Shown one piece after another: positions 8,156 to 15,028 of a DNA stretch of 64,000 nt. The DNA comes from an uncultured Bacteroidales bacterium (GTDB lineage Bacteria > Bacteroidota > Bacteroidia > Bacteroidales > Muribaculaceae): the NCBI GenBank assembly GCA_902781045.1, contig CACZHT010000008.1, positions 62,001 through 126,000 of the forward strand. Reading direction: 5' to 3'. The number at the start of each line of letters is the position of its first letter. Positions within the stretch are counted from its first letter, which is position 1. The notes beneath the pieces were generated by a model, which worked only from the letters and a program-made list of their open reading frames with translations, had not been told where the DNA came from and ran no database searches. Made by a program: the position numbers and the translations under genes.

Positions 8156-8991
8156 AGTTGGTTGCGTTTGAAGGTGAGCGGTGACTGGCCTGTAAGTTTG
8201 CGGAAAAACTTGCCCAGGCTCGACTGGTCGGCAAATGCAAACTCGGCGGCAAGCTCTTTCATCGACTTGCTGGTGTAGGTCAGCTCGCGCTTGATATAGT
8301 TCACCAGAATCGACGAGATGATTTCCTTGGCCTTGTGACCCGACTTGAGTTTGCAGATTTCGTTGAGGTACTTGGCTGTGATGCACAGTTTCTGGGCATA
8401 GAAGGCCACCTCATGCTCGCGCCGCACGTTGTCGTTAATCAGGTTGATGAAGTTGCGGAAGTAGGTGTCGGCCATCGAGTAACCGCCCTTGACGGGCGCC
8501 ATGCTCGTGTGGGAGGGCTCGTTCTCGCCCAGGATGATGACAATGCTGCGGAAGATGCTGCGCGGAATCTCGTGACGGAACTTGCCCACGTCCATCGAGC
8601 CGTAGATGCGCAGACTGTCGAACAGGTTGAGCAGCAGCTGCCACCGCTTGGGGTCGTCGATGTGACGGATGGGCATGCTGAACAGCGACTGCAGCAACTC
8701 GGTCTCCACACCGACCACCGACTCCATCGCGAAACGGTCGTTCATCACCAGGGCCACCGCCTCAAAGTCGGGCGAGACTTCGACCAGACGCAGCTCCATG
8801 ACGTGGGTGTAGCACAGACGACTGCCGGCACGGGCGCGAAGGCGCTCCATGTTCAGCTCCATCAGTGCATCGCCATGCGTGCACAGAAACACGATGGTGA
8901 ACTTTTGCCGTTGCCGCTCGGTCTGGATGTCACGCGCGGTGATTGTGACGCAGCAGTAGCCGCGCTCCTGCATTTGTTGCTCAAATTCCAT
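8152..8991 (-). CDS. AraC-family transcriptional regulator
   Basis: 279 residues. The N-terminal 170 residues are an unrecognised sensor domain; the C-terminal 100 residues carry the double helix-turn-helix (AAEFAFADQSSLGKFFRK followed by TGQSPLTFKRNQL at the end). The start is set at ATG 8991 because the upstream TTG at 9015 lies inside the TACCTTTG -7 box (9013-9020). The gene is coupled to the MFS exporter by a 4-bp overlap, so it probably controls that exporter and itself in response to an exported compound. This is an inference from arrangement. Confidence 0.93.
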   Translation of the reverse strand: MEFEQQMQERGYCCVTITARDIQTERQRQKFTIVFLCTHGDALMELNMERLRARAGSRLCYTHVMELRLVEVSPDFEAVALVMNDRFAMESVVGVETELLQSLFSMPIRHIDDPKRWQLLLNLFDSLRIYGSMDVGKFRHEIPRSIFRSIVIILGENEPSHTSMAPVKGGYSMADTYFRNFINLINDNVRREHEVAFYAQKLCITAKYLNEICKLKSGHKAKEIISSILVNYIKRELTYTSKSMKELAAEFAFADQSSLGKFFRKLTGQSPLTFKRNQL

Positions 8992-9012
8992 GCAATCTTC
9001 GGTTTTGGACTG

Positions 9013-9020
9013 CAAAGGTA
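9013..9020 (-). promoter_or_regulatory. -7 box of the araC/MFS operon
   Basis: Minus strand TACCTTTG, 21 bp before the ATG at 8991; a TTGCC lies about 23 bp upstream as a -33 candidate. Confidence 0.65.
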
Positions 9021-9070
9021 GAGTTTTTTGGGCAATTTGGCAACATTTTTCGAATAATTGAACAAATACA

Positions 9071-9105
9071 ACTATTCGGTGGAATATGACTTTCCACCGA
9101 ATAGT
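9071..9105 (-). terminator. metK transcript hairpin
   Basis: Perfect 14-bp stem (9071-9084 with 9092-9105), 7-nt loop, downstream of metK and upstream of the araC promoter. The following minus-strand bases are moderately T-rich. Confidence 0.65.
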
Positions 9106-9123
9106 ATCACATTAGCTGACAGT

Positions 9124-9172
9124 CATGTGTAACTGTAAACTGTAAACTATTAACTGTTAACTATGTTAAACT
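9124..9172. repeat. Heptamer-period array at the metK 3' end
   Basis: Units AACTGTA, AACTGTA, AACTATT, AACTGTT, AACTATG from 9131. Read on the minus strand the array encodes the last residues of MetK and its TAA stop (9150-9152). Confidence 0.8.
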
Positions 9173-10451
9173 CTTGTCGCAGGCGATCGACATAGTCGAG
9201 TTTCTCCCAGGTGAAAAGCTCGACCTCGATGGTGCGGTCGCCCTCATAGTCGCTGTGGAAGTGCTTGGTCACACGGCGAGGGTCGCGGCCCATGTGGCCG
9301 TAGGCGGCGGTCTCCTCATAGATGGGTTTGCGCAGACTCAGTCGCTGTTCGATGGCGGCGGGGCGCATGTCGAAGATGCTCTGCAGGCGCTCAGCTATCT
9401 CGGCGTCGCTCATGCCCACGTGCGATGTGCCGTAGGTGTTGACATAGAAGCTCACAGGCTCGGCTTTGCCGATGGCGTATGCCACCTGCACCAGCATCTG
9501 GCTGGCGATGCCGGACGCTACCGCATTCTTGGCGATATGGCGAGCGGCGTATGCTGCGCTGCGGTCCACCTTGCTCGGGTCCTTGCCACTGAAGGCTCCG
9601 CCACCATGGGCACCGTGGCCGCCGTAGGTGTCGACGATGATTTTGCGTCCGGTCAGGCCCGTGTCGCCGTGCGGCCCGCCGATGACAAATTTGCCTGTGG
9701 GGTTGACCAGCACGTTAAGCCGGTCGTCAAACAGGGCCTGAGTCTCCTTGGGCAACTGCTTGATGACGCGCGGCAGCAAGATGCCACGCACATCGTCCTC
9801 GATGCGCTGCAGCATCTGGCGGTCGGCCTCGAGCTGGGCTTGCGCACTCGAGTCGGTGGGACGGATAAACTCGTCGTGCTGGGTGCTCACCACGATGGTG
9901 TGGATGCGCAACGGACGATGGGTCTCGCTGTCATACTCCACGGTCACCTGGCTCTTGGCATCGGGGCGCAGGTAGCTCATCTGGCGGTTCTCGCGACGAA
10001 TCTGTGCCAACTCATACATGATGAAGTGGGCCAGATACAGGGTCAGGGGCATGAACGATGTGGTCTCGTCGCAGGCATAGCCGAACATCATGCCCTGGTC
10101 GCCGGCTCCCTGCTCTTCGGGGGTGGCGCGCTCAACGCCACGGTTGATGTCGCCGCTCTGCTCGTGCAGGGCGCTGAACACGCCGCACGACGAGCCGTCA
10201 AACATCAGCTCGCTCCGGTTGTAGCCGATGCGGTTGATCACTCGCCGGGCGGTGGTCATCAGGTCGATGTAGGCTTGGCTCTTGACCTCGCCGGCTATCA
10301 CCACCTGGCCCGTGGTGACAAGTGTCTCGCAAGCCACCTTCGACTCGGGGGCATAGGCCAAAAACTGGTCCAGGATGGCGTCGCTGATCTGGTCGGCAAC
10401 CTTGTCGGGATGCCCCTCTGACACTGATTCGGATGTGAAAAGATAGTTCAT
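9150..10451 (-). CDS. metK: S-adenosylmethionine synthetase
   Basis: Makes S-adenosylmethionine from methionine and ATP in the cytoplasm. 433 residues, the longer form usual in Bacteroidota compared with about 384 in E. coli. Signatures are SVSEGHPDKVADQISDAILD (residues 9-28, methionine/ATP binding), the glycine-rich GGHGAHGGGAFSGKDPSKVD loop and KFVIGGPHGDTGLTGRKI. The C-terminal NIVNS and stop are encoded by a heptamer repeat array. It has its own promoter (10593-10600) and a roughly 135-nt leader with a strong hairpin, suggesting post-initiation regulation. Confidence 0.97.
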   Translation of the reverse strand: MNYLFTSESVSEGHPDKVADQISDAILDQFLAYAPESKVACETLVTTGQVVIAGEVKSQAYIDLMTTARRVINRIGYNRSELMFDGSSCGVFSALHEQSGDINRGVERATPEEQGAGDQGMMFGYACDETTSFMPLTLYLAHFIMYELAQIRRENRQMSYLRPDAKSQVTVEYDSETHRPLRIHTIVVSTQHDEFIRPTDSSAQAQLEADRQMLQRIEDDVRGILLPRVIKQLPKETQALFDDRLNVLVNPTGKFVIGGPHGDTGLTGRKIIVDTYGGHGAHGGGAFSGKDPSKVDRSAAYAARHIAKNAVASGIASQMLVQVAYAIGKAEPVSFYVNTYGTSHVGMSDAEIAERLQSIFDMRPAAIEQRLSLRKPIYEETAAYGHMGRDPRRVTKHFHSDYEGDRTIEVELFTWEKLDYVDRLRQEFNIVNS

Positions 10452-10489
10452 TTTCCAACAATTTTTTGGTCGTTAATAAAAATAGTGGA

Positions 10490-10542
10490 AAATGCTAAAA
10501 GGTGGGAGAGGCCCGGATGGCCTCGCGATTTTAGCATTTTTT
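10490..10542 (-). promoter_or_regulatory. Structured leader hairpin upstream of metK
   Basis: AAAATGCTAAAA (10490-10501) pairs with TTTTAGCATTTT (10531-10542), with an inner GAGGCC/GGCCTC stem. It lies in the untranslated leader between the -7 box and the metK ATG. I cannot match it to a SAM riboswitch class by eye. Confidence 0.6.
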
Positions 10543-10592
10543 CAAGTGGTTGCAAGCAGCCAAATCTATCCACTGTGTTTTCATTTCGCCCG

Positions 10593-10600
10593 CAAAGGTA
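10593..10600 (-). promoter_or_regulatory. -7 box for metK
   Basis: Minus strand TACCTTTG, about 142 bp before the metK ATG. Confidence 0.65.
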
Positions 10601-10627
10601 CAACCTTTATTTCACTCCACCAAAAAG

Positions 10628-10705
10628 TGATACAATCGGGGACGGTTCTGTTTTGTATCATTTTCGCCGAAATGATACAAAACAGAACCGTCCCCGATTG
10701 TATCA
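10628..10705. repeat. REPIN-like palindrome, copy 1 (RAYT 3' end)
   Basis: Two identical 33-bp arms in inverted orientation, spacer TTTTCGCCGAAA. Each arm begins TGATACAA and ends TTGTATCA around the core GGGGACGGTTCT. The terminal TGA, read on the minus strand (10703-10705), is the transposase stop codon. Confidence 0.95.
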
Positions 10706-11512
10706 CTTCTGCTGGCTGGCGTGCCAGATGCGTTGTATGGTGGGGCGGCTGACGCCGATGATGCGTGCCAGATTCTGTTGACTGACGCCAGAGTCCAGGG
10801 CTGCCAGGATGATGCTGTTTCTTTGGCGCTTGGGCAGGTCTCTCACGTCGGTCAGGTTGTGGCCTTCAGGCAGCAGGTTGCTGATCAGGGCTTTGGCATG
10901 CTCGGTTTTTTCGGCTCTTTCCACGTCGATGGCCGTTACAAACTTTTCAATGTCCGGGTTTTGCAGCACCAGCTGTCTCAGTTCCTCCCATTCGATGTTG
11001 CCAAAGGGTACACTCTGCCGGCAGATGCCTGTCCCCGGTGGCAGTGGTTTCTCAAACTCGTGCCAGCTGCTCCATCTGTAGTGTCCTGGCAGGCGGACCA
11101 TGCCTGCGGCAACGGGGTTGAAGTGGATGTAGCGCAACAGTGTCGCGAAATATTTGCTGTCGCCCACGGCCTCGCTCCTGAACCGGTCTTGAAACAGGTG
11201 GCCGGCGCGGTTGCGGCGTTGGTTGTAATATCTGACATACGACACACCGATGCGTTTCATTGTGCGCTCCAGGGTTTCGCCTTGCTCGCCCAGCAGCAAG
11301 TGCAGGTGGTTGGGCATCAAGCAATAGGCATAGATGTCGCAGCCTGGCTGTTGGGGTTCTCCGTTTTTCTGCGTCGGCGAGCTGATGACCGACAACAGGT
11401 GGGTCATCTTCATGTAGTCAACCTCGTCGTGGAAGATGGTGCTCTTGTTGATGCCACGCAACATCACGTGGTAGATGCCTGTCGGGCTTGGCTCTCTTGA
11501 TCTTCGGGGCAT
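10703..11512 (-). CDS. REP-associated tyrosine transposase (RAYT, IS200/IS605-like Y1 family)
   Basis: 269 residues. The Y1 HUH nuclease domain starts near the N-terminus (GIYHVMLRGINK) and has the HUH signature MPNHLHLLL near residues 67-75. The helix carrying the probable catalytic tyrosine reads GVSYVRYYNQRRNRAGHLFQ, followed by YIHFNPVAAGMV. The C-terminus has a helix-turn-helix (SGVSQQNLARIIGVSRPTIQRIW), as in many RAYTs. It lies between palindromes 1 and 2 and has its own -7 box (11546-11553). RAYTs are single-copy domesticated nucleases that mobilise short REP/REPIN sequences; here the likely substrates are the five palindromes in the window. The substrate link is inferred. Confidence 0.95.
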   Translation of the reverse strand: MPRRSREPSPTGIYHVMLRGINKSTIFHDEVDYMKMTHLLSVISSPTQKNGEPQQPGCDIYAYCLMPNHLHLLLGEQGETLERTMKRIGVSYVRYYNQRRNRAGHLFQDRFRSEAVGDSKYFATLLRYIHFNPVAAGMVRLPGHYRWSSWHEFEKPLPPGTGICRQSVPFGNIEWEELRQLVLQNPDIEKFVTAIDVERAEKTEHAKALISNLLPEGHNLTDVRDLPKRQRNSIILAALDSGVSQQNLARIIGVSRPTIQRIWHASQQK

Positions 11513-11545
11513 AGTGGTGGGTACATTTTATTTGGTTTGACACCG

Positions 11546-11553
11546 CAAAGTTA
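11546..11553 (-). promoter_or_regulatory. -7 box for the RAYT gene
   Basis: Minus strand TAACTTTG, 33 bp before the ATG at 11512 and just inside palindrome copy 2. Confidence 0.6.
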
Positions 11554-11567
11554 CTAAAAGATTCTGA

Positions 11568-11646
11568 TGATACAATCGGGGACGGTTCTGTTTTGTATCA
11601 TTTTCGCCAAAAATGATACAAAACAGAACCGTCCCCGATTGTATCA
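11568..11646. repeat. REPIN-like palindrome, copy 2 (TPR/AraC gene 3' end)
   Basis: Same 33-bp arms as copy 1, spacer of 13 bp (11601-11613). The TGA at 11644-11646 on the minus strand is the stop codon of the TPR/AraC gene. Confidence 0.95.
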
Positions 11647-13314
11647 CTTGCAGTTGCGCTGCTGATATTGCGAGGGGGTGATGCCGAAGGCGTTCTTGAA
11701 GGCGCGGCTAAAGTTGGGCGTGTCGTTGTAGCCGCACAGTGCGGCCACATCGTTGATGCTGAGCTCTCGCTGGTGGTCGAGCAGGTGGCGTGCGCGGCGC
11801 ATGCGTATGTTCTGGATGAATGCCACCGGTTTCTGTCCCAGCAGGTGGTCAAGGCGTTGCCGCAGCTGGGCAACGGTGATGTTCATCTCGCTGGCGATGT
11901 TCTCGACGCTGGCTTGGCCGATGTGCACCAGGTGGTTGGTGACGGTGACCGCCTGCTCCAGGAATTGCTTGTCCTGGTCGCTGAGTTCGACGGGCTCGTC
12001 GGTCTGTTTGCCGCTTGCCAGTGCGTTGCTGTAGTGCACCTGCAACTTGTCGTACTTGGCCCGCAGCTCTTCGATGCTTGCGCTGAGCGACTGGTTGATG
12101 GCGGCCTGCTGGCGGTTGCGGCGGCGCATCACCCACCAGATGACCGCAGCCATGGCAATCAGGGCCAGTGCCACGGCGATGCCGATGGCGATGGCTCGCT
12201 GGCGTGCCTGACGTTCGGCATGGTTCTCGAGTTGCAGCCAGTCGTTGCCGAACTCGGCGTTGTATCGTGCCAGGCTCTCGGCCGAGGTGTTGTTGTAGAT
12301 TGAGTCCTTGAGGTCGTTGAACCGGTTCAGCTCTTGCTTGGCGGCATCGGGGTCGCTCTCCCACAGCGACTCGTAGAGTCCGCGCCGTGCGTGCACCTCG
12401 TTGTAGGGGTCGCCCAACTGCGAGAAGATGTCGGCCGCCTTGCGGTAGTAGGGCACGGCTTCGGCCTCGCGGTGTTGCGAGAGCAGCGTCATTCCCAGCT
12501 TGTTGCAACTGATGCCCAGCGACTGCTTGTCGCCCACTTGCTCAAAGAATGGCACCACTTGTCGCAGCACCTGCTCGGCATCGGCATAGCGGTGCAGTCC
12601 AATCAGTGCCGAGGCCTTCTCGGCCAGACGCACCATCGCCTTGTCCTCGCGGCCCAGCCACTTCTCGATGTCGTAGGCTTTCTGGGCATAGTCCAGGGCC
12701 ACCTGGTCATTGCCCTGCGCATGGTAGATTTCCGATGCCATGCCGTTGAGCACGGCCAGGCGCGGCTCATTGCCGCTCTTGCGTGCCAATTCCAACCCGC
12801 GCAGCACATATTTCTCAGCCTCCCGCGGCTGGTTGGCCCCCAGATAGATGGCGCTGAGGGTGTTGAGCGAAGAACTGATGCGGTCGATGTCGCCGCTGGC
12901 CTCGTCCAGCTTGTAGCACTGTAGGGCATATTCTGCGGCCTGGTCGTTGTCGCCCTGTCGGATGCAGTTGACGGCCAGCAGGTTCAGGCAGTCGGCCTCG
13001 ATGCCGCGGTTGTTGCCAGCGTGGCACAGGGGCAAGGCGCGCCGCCCATAGTCCATCACCTTGTCATATTGTTGCTGAGCATAGTAGTACTCTGCCGCCC
13101 AGTACCACACCTGCTGGCGCAGGGTGTCGACCGGGGCATTGGCCGCCACGGTGACGGGCTCGTCGGTGATGCCTTGCTGCTGCAGCAGGGCAAAGTAGCG
13201 GTTGGCCACACCGGCACTCGGGCTCTTGTCAAACTGTGCCAGCAGCTCGTCGACCTGTCCTGCAGACACAGCCAGCGACAAGAGTGACAAAAATAATAAG
13301 CACAATTGCTTCAT
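11644..13314 (-). CDS. Membrane-anchored TPR sensor with AraC-type DNA-binding domain
   Basis: 556 residues: signal peptide (MKQLCLLFLSLLSLAVSAG), then tetratricopeptide repeats over roughly residues 25-350 (for example EAEKYVLRGLELARKSGN), one membrane segment at about 370-395 (AIAIGIAVALALIAMAAVIW), a short linker, and an AraC helix-turn-helix over the last 100 residues (SINDVAALCGYNDTPNFSRA). The topology puts TPRs in the periplasm and the DNA-binding domain in the cytoplasm, a one-protein transmembrane regulator. It lies 38 bp behind nadB. Two further proteins of the same architecture occur at 38805 and 47772 but share a different N-terminus. Stop codon supplied by palindrome copy 2. Confidence 0.92.
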   Translation of the reverse strand: MKQLCLLFLSLLSLAVSAGQVDELLAQFDKSPSAGVANRYFALLQQQGITDEPVTVAANAPVDTLRQQVWYWAAEYYYAQQQYDKVMDYGRRALPLCHAGNNRGIEADCLNLLAVNCIRQGDNDQAAEYALQCYKLDEASGDIDRISSSLNTLSAIYLGANQPREAEKYVLRGLELARKSGNEPRLAVLNGMASEIYHAQGNDQVALDYAQKAYDIEKWLGREDKAMVRLAEKASALIGLHRYADAEQVLRQVVPFFEQVGDKQSLGISCNKLGMTLLSQHREAEAVPYYRKAADIFSQLGDPYNEVHARRGLYESLWESDPDAAKQELNRFNDLKDSIYNNTSAESLARYNAEFGNDWLQLENHAERQARQRAIAIGIAVALALIAMAAVIWWVMRRRNRQQAAINQSLSASIEELRAKYDKLQVHYSNALASGKQTDEPVELSDQDKQFLEQAVTVTNHLVHIGQASVENIASEMNITVAQLRQRLDHLLGQKPVAFIQNIRMRRARHLLDHQRELSINDVAALCGYNDTPNFSRAFKNAFGITPSQYQQRNCK

Positions 13315-13352
13315 TTCTTCTCAACGATTTTTTCTAGAGCCAGCGTGGTGAG

Positions 13353-14945
13353 TTACAGCTTGAGGTCGTCCTCGTTCTTGGGTGCCGGGGGATAGTCGAG
13401 GGTGTAGTGCAGGCCGCGCGACTCCTTGCGCTCCATGGCCTGGCGCATCACCAGGTAGCCCACGTTGATGATGTTGCGCAACTCGCAGATGCGCCGGCTC
13501 ACGGTGCTGGTCTTGAACAGCTTCTCGGTCTCCTCATAGAGGATGTCCAGGCGGTTCCAGGCGCGGTGCAGGCGCAGGTTGCTGCGCACGATGCCCACAT
13601 AGTCGGCCATGATTTCGCCCACTTCTTTCTCGCTCTGGCTGATGAGCACCATCTCCTCGGGGTGCGTGGTGCCGGCATCGTTCCAGTCGGGGATGTCCTC
13701 GCGGAACTCATAGTGGTCGTGGTTGTCGATGGCGTGACGTGCGGCGGCCTCGGCATAGACCACCGCCTCGATGAGCGAGTTGCTGGCCAGGCGGTTGCCG
13801 CCGTGCAGTCCCGTGCATGAGCATTCGCCCACGGCATACAGCCGCTTGATGCTCGAGCAGGCGTTGAGGTCGACCTTGATGCCGCCGCACAGATAGTGGG
13901 CCGCCGGTACCACGGGGATGTAGTCCTTGGTGATGTCGACCCCAATCTCCAGGCAGTGCTTGTAGATGTTGGGGAAGTGGTGCTTGGTCTCCTCAGGGTC
14001 CTTGTGGGTGACATCGAGGTAGACGTGATCCTCGCCGCGCTGCTTCATCTCGCTGTCGATGGCGCGGGCCACCACGTCGCGCGGGGCCAGCGACAGGCGC
14101 GGGTCATACTTGTGCATAAACTCCTCGCCGCCCAGGTTGCGCAGCACGCCGCCATAGCCGCGCATGGCCTCGGTGATGAGGAAGGCCGGGCGGTCGCCGG
14201 GGTGATAGAGGGCAGTGGGGTGGAACTGGACGAACTCCATGTCCTTGACCGTGCCCTTGGCGCGATAGACCATGGCGATGCCGTCGCCCGTGGCGATGAG
14301 CGGGTTGGTGGTGGTGTGGTAGACGGCACCGATGCCACCGGTGGCCATGAGTGTGACACGCGACAGGAAGGTGTCGACACGGCCTGTCGCCTCGTCCAGC
14401 ACGTATGCGCCATAGCACTCGATGTCGCGGGTGCGGCGCGTGACGATGCGTCCCAGGTGGTGCTGCGTCAGTATCTCGACGGCAAAGTGGTGCTCAAAGA
14501 TGTCGATGTTCTTGTCGGCTTTGACGGCTTCGACCAGCGACGACTGTATCTCGTGCCCTGTGTTGTCGGCGTGGTGCAGGATGCGAAACTCGCTGTGTCC
14601 GCCCTCGCGGTGCAGGTCAAATTCGCCCTGTTCGTTTTTGTCAAAGTCCACGCCCCAGCCGATGAGGGCCTTGATCTGGTCGGGTGCCTCGGTGACCACC
14701 TTCTTGACGGCCTCGGGGTCGCTGAGCCAGTCGCCGGCCACCATGGTGTCGTGGATGTGCTTGTCGAAGTTGTCGACCAGCAGGTTGGTCACACTGGCCA
14801 CGCCGCCCTGTGCCAGGTCGGTGTTGGCCTCGTCGAGCGAGGTCTTGCAGATGAGCGCTACGGTGCCGGTGCGGGCCACCTTGAGTGCGAAGCTCATCCC
14901 GGCCACGCCCGAGCCGATGATGAGGTAATCATAATGACGTTTCAT
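13353..14945 (-). CDS. nadB: L-aspartate oxidase
   Basis: FAD enzyme oxidising aspartate to iminoaspartate, the first step of de novo NAD synthesis. 530 residues from ATG 14945. The dinucleotide-binding motif YLIIGSGVAGMSFALKVA begins near residue 6. The flavoprotein active-site region includes GHEIQSSL, EFVQFHPTALYHPGDR and the Gly-rich GECSCTGLHGGNRLASNSL near residue 380. nadA and nadC are not in the window. It lies between PBP1A (78-bp gap) and the TPR/AraC gene on the same strand. The gap before it carries a CTAG nonamer array. Confidence 0.96.
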   Translation of the reverse strand: MKRHYDYLIIGSGVAGMSFALKVARTGTVALICKTSLDEANTDLAQGGVASVTNLLVDNFDKHIHDTMVAGDWLSDPEAVKKVVTEAPDQIKALIGWGVDFDKNEQGEFDLHREGGHSEFRILHHADNTGHEIQSSLVEAVKADKNIDIFEHHFAVEILTQHHLGRIVTRRTRDIECYGAYVLDEATGRVDTFLSRVTLMATGGIGAVYHTTTNPLIATGDGIAMVYRAKGTVKDMEFVQFHPTALYHPGDRPAFLITEAMRGYGGVLRNLGGEEFMHKYDPRLSLAPRDVVARAIDSEMKQRGEDHVYLDVTHKDPEETKHHFPNIYKHCLEIGVDITKDYIPVVPAAHYLCGGIKVDLNACSSIKRLYAVGECSCTGLHGGNRLASNSLIEAVVYAEAAARHAIDNHDHYEFREDIPDWNDAGTTHPEEMVLISQSEKEVGEIMADYVGIVRSNLRLHRAWNRLDILYEETEKLFKTSTVSRRICELRNIINVGYLVMRQAMERKESRGLHYTLDYPPAPKNEDDLKL

Positions 14946-14964
14946 TCTGTTTCTGTTATTGAGG

Positions 14965-15028
14965 CTAGAGGCTCTTGACATTCTAGAAAATCTTATCTAG
15001 ACATTCTAGTAAGTCTAGCGGTTCTAGA
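14965..15028. repeat. CTAG array, mostly 9-bp period
   Basis: CTAG occurs at 14965, 14983, 14997, 15006, 15015 and 15024; the last four are exactly 9 bp apart and the first two 18 bp. The CTA at 15024-15026 is the PBP1A stop codon on the minus strand. Confidence 0.85.

Noticed and set aside
8156..8386. N-terminal extension of the MFS transporter
   Set aside because: It overlaps the AraC coding sequence in another frame and adds no membrane helix; the ATGA overlap gives a natural start.
10452..10600. Known SAM riboswitch
   Set aside because: By eye the leader lacks the SAM-I core and the SAM-II pseudoknot sequence; only an unclassified hairpin can be supported.
10628..11646. Complete insertion sequence (IS200/IS605)
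   Set aside because: The flanking palindromes also occur alone next to unrelated genes, the transposase has a C-terminal helix-turn-helix and its own promoter, and the two ends are not left and right IS ends; RAYT/REPIN fits better.
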